This document shows positions 28,321 through 41,000 of a DNA stretch of 60,000 bases, in pieces. A model generated the notes under the pieces. The model was given only the letters and a program-made list of their open reading frames with translations, made no database searches and was not told the origin of the DNA. A program made the translations under genes and the position numbers. Origin of the DNA: Phoronis australis (lineage: Eukaryota > Phoronida > Phoronidae); the NCBI GenBank assembly GCA_002633005.1, contig NMRA01000040.1:453362-513361 (forward strand), in the 5' to 3' direction. The stretch's first letter is position 1. Each line of letters begins with the position of its first letter.

Positions 28321-30150
28321 GTGAGTACAATTGGTTAGCATGTGGATGTTGCTAATCAAATCTTTTGAATTATTTACCAATTTACAGTAACTTGTCGCTA
28401 GTACAGTAGTGACCTAGCAACGGTATGTGACGGGTCCGGACCGGAAGCGACAGTGAGGCCTATCCGCGGGACTCGACCAGTGCAGAGATCAGGAAACCAC
28501 GGAAGCTCGAGAGTAATATTATTCAAATATTAATTTGCTCATCTTCTCTACTTTTTACATGAAATGTCGCTCTAGAATATCTAGAATATAGATGGTTATA
28601 CGTTACCCGTTGCCTTTCCGCCGGAGCCGGCATCCGTTGCCATGGTCACCAACCCAGCTTCACTGAAACCCCAGGAGGCATCTAGGATGTCGTATTGGGG
28701 GAAACTACAATTTTTTTAAGAAAAGGCTCGTGCAAACAATGTTATTTTTGGTCATGTCGATGATGGGTCCGTTGCTCCCTTCCCTAAATCCGTCGTCTAT
28801 GTAATGAGCCTGAGTCATATGACATTTCGTTAGATCACAGCCCTGTCACAACCCTATACGTTTTCACGGTTCTTACTACCACTCCCGCTGTTTCGGCCAT
28901 TTTGTTGGTGCACTACCAAACTGGATGTCAAACATTGATGTTCTAATTCTTCAATAAGGTTGGCTTCTTTTGAAAATATTGGCATAACGTTTTTTTTTTT
29001 TGAAACAGCACTGCATTCAGGAAGTAAATTTTGATTACAGCAACAGTTTTGTACTCAAATTCGCTTCAGTGATTTTAACGAACTGAAGGACATCTTTAAG
29101 TTGTGCAACTGAAATTAATTACTAGTTAGCCTGATGCCACATTCAATGCATTTCACCGGACGCCGAGTTAAAGGTGCCGGTGTTTTGCGATAACTGAGTC
29201 GGGTATCCTAAGTGCCAACTTTAACGGATTTGTTCACGTGCATAAATGTTTACTACTGTGCGTATTTGTGGCTATGCGTCTATGTCCGAAACAATGCAAG
29301 TTTTCAAAGATAATTTTTCCCTAGCGTTTCCCATGCAGGCGCAGTTGACTATTCCTCGTATGTGTGCGCCTGTTAAACTGGGTGTTTTTGGGGTGTCTTT
29401 GTCTGTTTTGCTCCTTGATTTTTTTCAAGCATTGCGCATACCCTTAATTCTTGACATGGGGCTTGGGGCTGTATCATAGCCATTTCTCGCTAGGACCCAA
29501 CTTTCTCGTAACTTTTCTTCTTCTTCTTCTCTCTTTAGGTGGAAATCGAATGCCGAAATTATAGCGCGAATCCCGATTGGCCCCCTGGTGTTAGGTTCAT
29601 CACGCCTATATACCATCCTAACATTGAACGTATCGGCGACAGTGAGTTTGATCCTCGTTGTGACGAGAGTGGAGATAGTAACATTTGTCTCAGCCTACTG
29701 GACGAATGGTCAGCCGAGAGGGATCTTGAAGATTTGGTCATGGGTATTCTGTTTCTCATCCATAACCCCCAGATTGACGATGCTCTGAGTCCATTGTTCG
29801 ACTCGAACACCACCGAGGAAGAATTTCTGGAAAATGTACAAAAGTACAAAAACGGTGAAACGACAGATTTCCTTTTTATCGACAAGGATCTTTACGGCGA
29901 CCCCGAGATGCCATCTGGTAGACCAGGATACGTGACTATCGATGGACAAAATGGGAATAAAGACGGGCCGGTTGGAGATGTGACTGGTCAACACGAGAAA
30001 GACGATGCTGATGACGTCATACCCATCACACAATATGGACTTGAGACAATGGAAATTGACAATAAACTAGACAAAGTAAACACTCTAATTCAAATGGTCG
30101 ATGATTTCAAGCAAATGCATATTACCAACAGCAATGACAACTCAACGTAA
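28162..30150 (+). CDS. Ubiquitin-conjugating enzyme E2-like protein, two exons
   Basis: Exons 28162-28320 and 29539-30150 join in phase 0 to give 256 residues. E2 enzymes carry ubiquitin or a ubiquitin-like protein on a catalytic Cys. The UBC fold is recognisable: helix 1 (RIVKEFFQLM), NSGPYKDMKF, NPDWPPGVRFITPIYHPNI with the HPN tripeptide (79-81), then NICLSLLDEWSAERDLEDLV with a candidate catalytic Cys103. The ICLSLL wording resembles NEDD8 E2s such as UBE2F, but the protein is divergent. About 14 extra residues separate HPN from the Cys compared with standard E2s. After the UBC domain (about 1-165) comes an acidic, low-similarity tail of ~90 residues. The first ATG in the open segment is used; an upstream exon cannot be excluded. 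It is divergent from RAD50 and convergent with the FGF gene. Confidence 0.85.
29539..30150 (+). CDS. E2-like gene, coding exon 2
   Basis: Codes residues 54-256 and the TAA stop. The acceptor CTCTCTTTAG follows a TTC-rich pyrimidine tract. It holds HPN, the candidate catalytic Cys and the acidic tail (DDADDVIPITQYGLETMEID). Confidence 0.88.
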   Translation: MEIECRNYSANPDWPPGVRFITPIYHPNIERIGDSEFDPRCDESGDSNICLSLLDEWSAERDLEDLVMGILFLIHNPQIDDALSPLFDSNTTEEEFLENVQKYKNGETTDFLFIDKDLYGDPEMPSGRPGYVTIDGQNGNKDGPVGDVTGQHEKDDADDVIPITQYGLETMEIDNKLDKVNTLIQMVDDFKQMHITNSNDNST

Positions 30151-30827
30151 AAGTTACGATAAGCTCTTACCTGTTAATGAACTATACACCTGTGCTTGCC
30201 ACAGTATCCCATACACATGTGCTTGTCACAGTATCACTCTATCTTAGGTTAAGCTGCCTAACATCGATTGGTGGACTTAACATTTGGCTAATGAACCTTC
30301 ATAATCATCTGTACTTTAGGTTAACGTGAAGTTTATGCAATAGCTTGTATTTTCGGCTACAGGTGTCGTGTGTAATATATGTTTTTGTTTATTTAATTAT
30401 ACAAAAAAATGTTATATTGTTTTGTTTTCTGTTAGACTACAAATAGTAAAGTCTTTGTTGTTTTAAAAGTTTAAAATATAAAGCAGACACCGGCGACTTC
30501 TGGACCTTAAAACGTCTTCGTGTTAAAACGCGTACATTAAAAAAATTACAATAACACCTTTAGTTGTTGTTGTTCATGTCAACTACGTTTTACTAAAAGT
30601 TTAAAACAGTTGCTTTTGGCAACAGTTAACCCGGAAATTGCTTGGGGATTAACATTTGCGGTAAAATCGATGAGCCACACAAGAGGTTTTTTTCACAGGA
30701 GCGTCTAGAAAGGCGCAAGCAGTCTGGCGTAAATGTGTGTTTTGACGTTTAGGAAGGAGAGGAAATACTACCTCATGCCATAGGGGATTTTTGTTTCGGC
30801 CTGAGTAGTTAGAGTTAGACTGTGTGC

Positions 30828-30833
30828 AATAAA
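30828..30833 (+). terminator. Possible polyadenylation signal AATAAA
   Basis: An exact AATAAA about 680 bases after the E2-like stop codon, on its strand. No transcript evidence; closer AT-rich variants exist around 30390-30480. Confidence 0.25.
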
Positions 30834-31719
30834 CGGGCACCTCTTGCTAAAAACGTTTGATTTAAGCCAATTACAGTTATACAATGGAATTCATTCGTTA
30901 GTTATTCAGATCTGAACTGATTCAATGACACCGATCAGTCTTTAGGAGACTTTGAAAATTATAACCGCGATACCGAAGAAATTCTTCATCATTTTTGCGG
31001 TAACTTTCAAATTCTGGATTGATTTAAACTCTCGAGAAACTGATAATTCGCTGTTGCACAAGACCAGCCTTGTTAAGTTCATTCAAATTGTATCTTGTCA
31101 GGGCGGGTACAGCAGCCTCAAACACTGAAGCAGTATAGTCATGAGAGGAATTTCAGGCCTTTTAACAATTGTAACTCATTTCAGTTGAAATAAAAGAGAA
31201 GAATGTAACGTTGCCTTAGAAGAGCTAAATACACTTGTGAAGAAAGTTGTTTTTAACACCAGTTTCTTGCTTCTACAGAACGCAGACCCGCACACTTTCA
31301 GTACATATTCTGGTTCCCGCGTCAAATACATACTTCTACCAACCATCGGTGAATGTTCAAAGCTACTGCTTTCGGCTGTGACTGTTTTCTCGCAGTGAGG
31401 CAGTATGGCTCGAAAAGGCTACTTCACGCCATTTGACGTGCCTGCGTTTGAGTGTTCACTCGTGTTTTCATGTGTTGCTAAAGCATTACGAGGCTAATAA
31501 ATCTAGAATTACGGAAATCCCTTCGAGGAAGGCTGGCTATATAAACCCTGAAAATTTGGTTAACTTCCGAAATATTATATCTCCATGCGCGCACCCAGCT
31601 TTCAAAATGGGGGAGCTCGAATTTCTGTTGGTGTGGACCCTTTCGACAACAAAAAAATCGGGAGGACTGAAAAAAATTCACAACTGTGAACTGTGCGTGT
31701 GCGTCTTTTTTAGTGCACT
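30834..31719. other. Intergenic, nothing recognised
   Basis: Between the convergent E2-like and FGF genes. Short open frames here have no family resemblance. Confidence 0.4.
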
Positions 31720-31830
31720 TTTGCCTCGTTTTCTCGGTCTTTTTGTTTCTCTGGGGTCGACCTTTTTGTCCACTTCGCCAAATGGGGGGGGGGGCGCCGT
31801 TCGAGCCCCCCTGGGTGCGCCCCTGATCTC
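31720..31830 (+). repeat. Dispersed repeat, related to 4735-4860
   Basis: Contains TCTTTTTGTTTCTCTGGGGT, then CTTCGCCAAATGGGGG (in a G run) and CCCCCCTGGGTGCGCCCCTG, in the same order as at 4.8 kb. Confidence 0.5.
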
Positions 31831-31893
31831 AGTAGTGGCAGATCGGATTCAAATGGAACTTTCACGTACTATGCTCGTTGCACTGTTCTCAAA

Positions 31894-32624
31894 AACGCGG
31901 TTTACCTATATAGGGCGAAATGCAGGATGAAGTGCAAGTCGAACTTCCATAACTGGTTCGGGCTCATTTGATAGGGTGAGGTCCGTTTGGAGAAGTTACT
32001 GAATAACTTGGTTTGCAGGGCTAAATACACTACAATCTCCTGAAGGCCATGTCCATCTACAGGAGTCAGGAGAACTGAACAGTGCCACTCTTTCCGCTAC
32101 ATGCAAAATTAGTCAAAAATTTCATAAAACAGATTTCACCGCAAATTAACCAAGGCAAAAATTGGTCCTGAATGATACTCCTACAACACGACACCACGCA
32201 CGAAATAAACGTGATTCAATATAAATTTTTAAAGCTGAATTTCTGAGGACACACTAACNAACGCGGTTTACCTATATAGGGCGAAATGCAGGATGAAGTG
32301 CAAGTCGAACTTCCATAACTGGTTCGGGCTCATTTGATAGGGTGAGGTCCGTTTGGAGAAGTTACTGAATAACTTGGTTTGCAGGGCTAAATACACTACA
32401 ATCTCCTGAAGGCCATGTCCATCTACAGGAGTCAGGAGAACTGAACAGTGCCACTCTTTCCGCTACATGCAAAATTAGTCAAAAATTTCATAAAACAGAT
32501 TTCACCGCAGATTAACCAAGGCAAAAATTGGTCCTGAATGATACTCCTACAACACGACACCACGCACGAAATAAACGTGATTCAATATAGATTTTTAAAG
32601 CTGAATTTCTGAGGACACACTAAC
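31894..32624. repeat. 365 bp near-identical direct duplication joined by one N
   Basis: 31894-32258 and 32260-32624 are the same length and differ at only two A/G sites that I can see. Position 32259 is N. This is probably two haplotypes placed in tandem by the assembler, though a true recent tandem duplication is possible. Confidence 0.93.
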
Positions 32625-34535
32625 AAAAAATGGCCGCCACAAAGTGAATAGCAATGAACGTGACGAGATTGGAACTGTCGATAGTAAAATCGCAACAAAC
32701 ATCGAAGTTGTAATTTCTGAAATGTTCCTCATGAAAACAATGCATTGGCTATTTTAAAATGGCAGAAGACGGCGTGTGTCTCAAAATTTGCAGATGTCCC
32801 GTTCGCCAGCGACACTTTCGAGCCGTCTTTCTCCAAGAACAAATTTCAAGTTCTCGTGGTTTCCGCAAGGGGCAGTCCGCTCCCGGCGTCAGTAGCTGCG
32901 CCACGGCACTGGTATCGTGAAGGAGGAAGATTGACAATTTTGCCGTATCCCTTGACGCCACTAGGGTCTCATTCTTATGTACAATGCATCTTTTTGCACT
33001 GNGGGTTGTTCGCGTGACTCCAGAAAAGGTCGTGCCGTCCGCGTTTTTTGTCTTTGTTGTTGTTGTTGTGTCCGTGGATGAGGGATAAATCCGCTTTTGC
33101 TAAGTATAGCTGTAGACAGATTGACAATTGGGCAAGCAAAACCAAAATAACAACAGTACCACATCTTCTGAAATGCACACACATGCTTTTCGGATATTTG
33201 TGCTGGAGATTTCTGTGTATACCAGAGTGAATATTTGACAGTGCTGTGCGTTAACGAATTTACGATTAAAATTCAAACTATGTTTAAAGTCCCACAAAGG
33301 CGCAATTGCAAGCTTCCACCAGGAATAAATCAAGTCAGCGGCAGTGAATCTTTAAGTTGAAGCAAACAATTAACCAACATCATTCGGTCCACGGTTTCAC
33401 TCTACAATGTGAATCATAACAATGATTTTCAAAGATGGCCGCTTCGTGAGCTTTAGCTGTAGGTGTCTGTGTTAACTGAGGAAAACGCTTGGGTTCAGCC
33501 ATATGCGCCCTAGGTATATTTTCGGAAAAAATCCTTTCTTACGAGGATATATTTGGCTGGGCTTATACGTGAGAATCTCGGGTAAGGTCAATGGCCTAGT
33601 GGCATTGATATTCATAGCAGATTTAACTTCAATTGACAAACTCACATAGAATATAAAATTTAATTGTTCACAACATGACTTTCAGTGTTATCAGGCTTAG
33701 ACAAAAAGATAAGAAAAGAAAACGAGCCATGGTACGCACAATCACCATTAATTCTACGAAATGAAAAATTGGCTCCAAAGTCTACACTTTTATTCATTTC
33801 GTTTTGGTACCACGACTCGCCAGCTTTTCCACTTTGTATGAAGACTTTTTACGACAAGGCATGACAGATGTACTGTATCAAAATTTAATAAACAATTGTG
33901 TAATGAAAATATAAAGTCTTTGGAACAAAATGGAACAACCTCTTAGTTATTTTGATTGTGCTTTTAGGGGTGGTATTTTTAATCATTTTACAATAAATTA
34001 AGGTTATAAATACGACAAAGTACAATTACAATAAATAGTTTTACATCTGCCATAATAAATAATTTTAAATACATCTCTATGCGTTACCAGTGGTCACAAA
34101 AATATGGTCTGAGGTCTTCATAAGATACACAATAGCTGGCGCTAGTTGCTGCAGTCTCTGTCTGCGAACAGGAAAAACAAGCGTTAGTGTTTTTCCTTGA
34201 CAAAGATCAGGTCATTCAAATATCGACGTATGAACACACTGCGGACACAGGGACATCTTTACGTATAAAAGTGTGATTAGTAATTCGTGTTCCTTAGCAC
34301 GGTGTCACATTATTTGCGTCTTTCTGCCCCGTGTTGTCTTTTCTGCACACAGAGCACATCTCCTGTCATCGATTCTCACGCCGGATACAGTTAACTGGAG
34401 AGCCGAAAAGGCCACATACCACTCATCCTTTCTTACATGGACGCACTAGTTCAGATCTAGGTGGGGCAGTACTCCTAGCACTAATTCGAAATGACATCGA
34501 GCTAGTGCGTTGTTTTAGGCAGGCTTCATTCACGC
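32625..34535. other. Intergenic, no gene recognised
   Basis: A less AT-rich patch at 32.75-33.0 kb is open on both strands (about 70-90 codons) but is interrupted by an N at 33002 and has no recognisable domain. The rest is AT-rich and includes the presumed FGF 3' UTR next to 34536. On the minus strand an AATAAA (TTTATT on plus) occurs near 33789. Confidence 0.4.
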
Positions 34536-35009
34536 TCAGGTCTTTTTCTTCGAGTGCTTCCTTTTATTTTTCTTGCCAGTCCTAGATTTCCTGTTTCTCC
34601 TCCGATTGTTCTTTCTTTTCCCCTTTTTCCCCTTAATGCCGTACTTCCGTCGGCATTTTCTAGCGTCTGACCGCGATAAACCACGGCAACATTTTCGCTT
34701 CTTTTTCTTTTTGCAATTCTCCCAACTCGGCACCGATAGTGCCGTGGCAGGGGGCGTCGGCGTCGCGGGAAGTGGTTTAGCTAATCTGCTAATCCAGTCA
34801 GGAAAACTTTTTGTGTTACTTCGTTTCAAAAAGTACATTATCTTATGATTGCTCTTAGATATAGTGCTCCGTCGCACTTTCCCGTCTTTGGCTATTGCTA
34901 GGTACCACAATTCCTTCGATTTTTTGGACTCATATTTCACACTGCTGTATGTGTAGTGTCTATTTCCTAGGAAGTGTTGCTGAAATTTGCACTCGTCTGT
35001 AGCTTCTTT
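34536..35009 (-). CDS. FGF coding exon 3
   Basis: Codes the final 157 residues: the last trefoil strands (KEATDECKFQQHFLGNRHYT through IMYFLKR), a Pro/Thr/Ala linker (PATPTPPATALSVPS), and a tail of Lys/Arg clusters ending HSKKKT and a stop. Acceptor TTTTTTTACAG. Confidence 0.93.
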   Translation of the reverse strand, partial: KEATDECKFQQHFLGNRHYTYSSVKYESKKSKELWYLAIAKDGKVRRSTISKSNHKIMYFLKRSNTKSFPDWISRLAKPLPATPTPPATALSVPSWENCKKKKKRKCCRGLSRSDARKCRRKYGIKGKKGKRKNNRRRNRKSRTGKKNKRKHSKKKT

Positions 35010-38000
35010 CTGTAAAAAAATAGAGAAGTGTAAACGGCATATAGTAAAATAACATCTCGTCGTCGAGCATCATGTATAAAACCATCGATAGATTTCTCAT
35101 GCAGTCTCAGAACAAGGAAAAGGACAGTCACAAACAGCGGGAGCCAAGGAAACCAGATAGCTTGAGCCGAGCATATATAGTTGGTGACTTGTTGTGTAGT
35201 GCTCTATAAATGAAACTTTGAACTTAGTTCAAACAATGCCCATTGTACGATTGCATGGTCGAGATAACAGCGTGAGAACTCGACCTAAAGCAAATATATG
35301 AACCTGTGATAACGCCGCATAACCATGACATTATTATGAAAGCCTGCTGACAGAAAGCAGTAGCACAGACGAGCTCTATAAACAAACTAAACCAGTAACT
35401 TATATCGTTTCCAGATATATGAATATCACTCGCCAAGAAAAGATAAAATTTTTAAAATTAAATGTTTTTATAATTTTAATTGTCAGATTACATGTTAAGT
35501 ATTTTGATATACCTGAGGTCTGTATCGTGAAAAGTGACATAAGACTTATAATCAGAAATTCGGTCTTACACCACACACGACTATTTTTGAAAAATAATTA
35601 AGTCTCACTAGAGCAAAAGTGCAAAGTATTTGAGAATGCACACTTAACTGCTAGTTCCATTAATTATTTATTGTGATGCGCTCACACCTTAGTTGTATAA
35701 ACTTTTACAGTTGTGAGGTGGGAGCGCAAGCCAGTGTCATAAAATTGACCCCGGATGTCATCTTACTGTACGGAGTTTATCTTATTGCTCTTTTTAAATG
35801 CTCTTTTCCGTGTAAAACACGAAATAATGATCGAATGTACGGTGCAAAGAACTGGACAGATGCCTTTAGTTAGTCTAAAGCAATTTCGGTGTTACGCTAT
35901 AGTTCTGCAAAATAATTTCATTGTTATTTCTCCTTCCGACCCAACGATATTTAGTGACCTACTTGATACCAAAATAGACCCTATTGCTGTATGCTTCAGT
36001 CTCACTTCTGAGCATTGAATTGAGTGATCACGATATTTGGCAATTACGTACGAAGTACACTCGTTATCAGACGTCAGAAACAGTGTCTTAGTACAAATAA
36101 CATTGCTCGCGTGTGGTCACATAACATTGGGTAGACCTTCCTGGATTGAACTCTCTTCTGTTGTGGAGGTAGAAAATACATTGCATGACCGACCTACTTT
36201 TCAAAATGTAGGGCACTCCTGAGTTGATTACCATTAAATGCACATCCAGCACGGATAATTTTCCTTTTCGTCAATTTCTTGGCGTTAACATTGTAACTCA
36301 AAATGCAGCAATGTAAGGTTTGCCTGCATTACAATGATTAATTACACAATTTTTAGGATAAGAGATAGTGATTTGTACTTTTTCATGTGAAGAAGCTGGA
36401 CAAGTGCTTGACTCATGTTTTGCGTTGTGGTAAATACCAAAGAATGATAGTGATGCTGTACTATATCAGGAGGGGCCTATTTGCATTGCAACGACTCTGA
36501 GAGGTAACTCAGAAGTTAAATTATCAAAACCACTTTGAGATGGTGACGTAATAATATCATTTCTGAAATCTGGTGGTCTATTTAAACCAAGTTGCTAAAG
36601 AAGTGAAGACCGAAACGTCGTGCTAATATAACTAGGCCAGAGAATGTGTAAATAAGCCAAAATGTTTAGAAATGATGTAACTCACAAGTTCACTGAAAAA
36701 ACCACAAATCGACAAATAGGGTGTCGCGATATTTGGTTTACTTTATGATCAAGCGGATGAACTTCCTGGATTTGAAGTAATCACGCTACCTCTTGTGGTT
36801 TTGTGTAAACTCAAGCGGTTTACAGTCCTATATTTGCGAGATAAAGTCGAGAAGACAATAGAGATTTAGGACGACTTAAAGTTAAAATTAGCTACATATT
36901 CCAACATTGTGAATGTTTGAGTTACACGGTTCAAGAGCTCTTTGAAAGGCTTTCCTTCTGAGATCAATTATCTACGGTTTATCGAGGTTGAACGCCGAAT
37001 GACGTGCACGTACGCAAAGCCGCAAATAATTAGTTAATCGGAAATAACAAATCCTATATAAAACGTAAAACCAACCTATTACCCGTCGCGTTCATGGATT
37101 TCTGATCAAGTTAGGGTTTTGCGTTTCTATTTTGGGTTGATGGGAGTTTTGCTTTCAGTCGATGGTGAATAATCAAATGCACATAGACTGCATGGATAGA
37201 CTAACTTTATCAACGTAACATGAAGTTGCTTTGCGAATTAATGAAGCGGATTAAACAAATTATATTTTATGTTACAGCCATGGAAAAATATGAAATTCAC
37301 CAAGTGACTCTGTCTGCATTAACTCCACCGCTTGCATATGGACGAACTGCATAAAATCGTGCTCAGTGTTTTCAGTGGTAGTTTATAATCGGGAGCAAAT
37401 CTTTTCAGGGTTTTTGAATTTTGAAACCCAGACGTAGTTGAAAACGATTCGCTGTTGACTTGAAACTGTACTGATTCATCTGCATTTGTTCTGGTATGAC
37501 GTCGTCAGCTTAAAACACACCAGTCGATAAGAAGTGCGCCATATTATCTAATATATGTACGAATTTCACCAAAATAAAAGCAGACGAATCCTTATATACA
37601 TCTGGGCATACACCAACCAATTCCTTGATGTCAAAATTCAATGAATAACACCGCAGCAGTGGAATCTGAAGATCTGTTATGTGCAGTCACGAATGGTTCT
37701 AACACTTGACAGTGTTGGAGCAATGAACTTTAAACTTTACCAACTTTCTGTTAATGGTGACTCTGACTGATTACAAAAAAATTAATTAGCGTTGCTTGAA
37801 AAGCCGTATTCTGCCCTACCGTAAATTACAACGAAAGCTTTCACATTGGCACATTGCTTTAAGTCAGCATCAACAGATTGTAAAGATATTGTCCAGACAG
37901 TGGCAAATTGGAAACCGTTAGTATCAAGAAGGTGTGACTTGGCGCACAACAATTGACAATTACAGATTGGAATACAACCGTTACTACGGCTCAATTGGCG

Positions 38001-41000
38001 TCATTTCGGTTTAATTGTTGTCGCGGTCAAAAGACGTCTTCGCGGCTAGACAGTGACTTAGCGTGTCCACGACAAACTGAAACAGTGCAAACGTTGGAAG
38101 CACAAAATAATAATTGATTGTTTGAGTGATTAACCAAATATTCCTCAGGGAATTAACACACGCCAGTCGGAAACGTGAAGAGCTCACGAACGTGGGATTA
38201 ACTTTAATCCGTTTGGCGGCGCTGTTTTCACAGAGTCGCCGGTTGAGTGTGCAATTACTTTCTGTGGTTTTTGCGGTATCGAGGAAGCACAGGTATTTGT
38301 TTTGCGACTACTGAACAATTAGCCCGCCAATTAGCCTCAATACATAGAAACGGTGAAGAAGAAGAAGAAGAAGAAGCTATTTGCAGACTTTTGTTCTTTA
38401 GCGCGTAACAGTAAGTTTCATTCAGCCATGCACACCCACACGTACTATAAGAAGTGTATAGAGTAAATGACGTATGACCTAACTGAAAATGTGTTCTGAT
38501 TACTGACGAGTATTTACTAGTACAAATAACTCATAGGCATAATGAAAAACGACACCGAAATGTTTATCTTTACAAATCCCGTTATTGTGTTTTTTCTTAT
38601 CACGTATCATGCTTGAAATCGCCAATTTAAAAAGATCTAGGTAACCTGATTCTTTAATATGTGTTCTCGAACTGGTCTTTATTATTTCATTATCACAGTT
38701 TGAATGCAGAAGTATGCGGTATTCCATTTTTTTAGATGCCCCGTTATACATGTGATTATGGTAAATGTGTGCTTACGGCAACACTGCGTTCTACGGAAAG
38801 TAACATTTTGTAATAGGATTTACACTGAATAAGAGGCTGATGTACATTGACTTACGTTACTCTTATGCCGAGATATTTGGGTCTAGTTTCGTTCTAAGTC
38901 ACAAATGATCTATATTACTGGAGTAAGTTTCATGGCAAGACAAACTCTGTTTTGCCAATGCAATCAAAGGCTGGTGGGAGGTCCAACCATGTGATAGTTA
39001 TCAGGTTCAGAGTAAATGACTCGTGTCGAAGCATATTGTCCATTTTGTTTTTCATGCATATTCTGACAGCTTTCGTTGCAAGAAAAAAGAATTAGCTAAT
39101 GCAGAAAACTAGGTTTATCGAACAATTTCATGGAAACATCGCGGACGTTCAGATGTTGGCATTTAGACTTATTTGTCACTTGTTATACAGAGCACCTACA
39201 GCGTTGCTGATGCTGTCCACAGTTCCACAGTTTCATATGGTATGAATATAATAGAAAGTGCACCAAGCTGATGCCATTTTTGTGACTAAACACGTGGCTA
39301 TTTCTTTGAACAAACTTCTGGAGTCCGTTTCATGACAGTTACTTAAGTCTTAAGACAGAAATTTGATCTTATTTCACAATTGCTGAAAAAAGGTTTAGCC
39401 AAGCAATTATGGGCGCATCACACTCTGAGAACTAATTGACAGAAATTACCCCAGTAACTAGCAGTTATGCGTATATTCTCAGAGACTGCACTTTTACTTA
39501 AGTGAGAATTAATTATTTTTCAAAAATAGTTGAATGGAGAGTAAGACCAAATTTTCGACGTAAGTCTTAAGCCACTCTTCATAAAACAGGTGCCTGGCCT
39601 CAAAAAAGTAGGAGATATTTTTCCCGCAAAACGTGGTGCTTTGTGATCAATTATGGAAAATTTAGTTTGAGCAATACAAATTTAAATTCATAATTATAAC
39701 TTCAACACTAGGTTCATCTTGTTACACAATATCATCACAAATATATCAAGGTAGTTATTGGTGTATTAAATATGCAGATTTTCAGTTTGCGTTGCAACAC
39801 AGCAGAAAATGAAAATAAAAAAGTTGTTGTCCTACTTACACTTCCATACACTTTTCCTCTTGAGTTCATGCACACATACCGGTTTGACTCGGTGCCACGT
39901 ATCGTCACGTGAAATGGCAACGAGTCTTTTGACGACAAAGGTGGTATCGTTGTCAACACAACCATCTGAATAACAAACTCCAGTACGCCTGAAAACAAGT
40001 AAAATATGACACTTCATGTGTTTGTGAGTGATGAGATTCAATATTTAGCAACTTTTGGTAACAACTTTAGGTTAAATTACATCAGATGTAAATGACATAA
40101 AAACCCAGATATATCATACTTAATGAATTGCAGTTAAAGCTTGAAAAACTGCATTATTGAAACCAATGAAGATCCTAGACACTTTTTAACCCTACAGATA
40201 CAGTGGAAGGGGGAGCAAGGGACTCGCCCCTGGAAGCGTCGTCGGCATGCCGTTTCACTGAAGGAGCTCACGATCATTTTCCTTCTAAATCTGCGGTTGG
40301 TGCGAAATGCTGGACCCGCCAGTGACATTATTTGAACAAGTTCAATTAAAGAGGTTGCAATACATCGGCGTCTTCTGTCAAAAAACATCTTTTGAATTAG
40401 GTTTCTTGCTCAGTGTGAAATCGGCTTCATCTTGTTCCTTGCTCAGGTTAGAAACAATTCCTAGACTTGATAAGAGTTGACAGGTTGTTATGGATTCAAA
40501 ACACGCCCATTATGTTGCTTGTCACGGCGGGATAATTTCACTTGCCAACTGAATGTAATATGGGTGTGCGGTGGAATCCCAGGAGAATAACTGTAACCGA
40601 TTTCAAAATAAACTGCGGATAAGAACGGAACGACGTTGCTTTGGGAGAATAAATACGCCTGTGATGACGTTTTAAAACCAGAACAAAATCCTTTGCGGGA
40701 TTAAGTGGTCTATTGACTTTTATTTTTTCCATGTCAACCTACACACAGTACTTTGTCTTATTCCAAATGCTGTAGTTGATTGATAATGATACTGGAGGAA
40801 TTCTTGGAGTCGCATCAACGAGGGCATTAAAGGTAAATCACAGATAAAACTGTGGAATTATATCAATCTGAACAGGACATGTGGAAGTAAAAGCATCCGC
40901 CAAAATAGTGCAAAACAGTAACAACATTTTTCACAAACCGCACCTTTTATATTTAAGTCTGTCATGTATTAGCAAAGCTCGTGACAATAATTGCTTCCTA

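Noticed and set aside
29559-29885. 108-codon minus-strand frame and other frames over 29.5-30.1 kb
   Set aside because: Shadow frames of the E2-like exon 2, which has clear UBC-domain homology on the plus strand.
34573-34848. 91-codon plus-strand frame rich in Phe and Leu
   Set aside because: Antisense shadow of the Lys/Arg-rich FGF exon 3.
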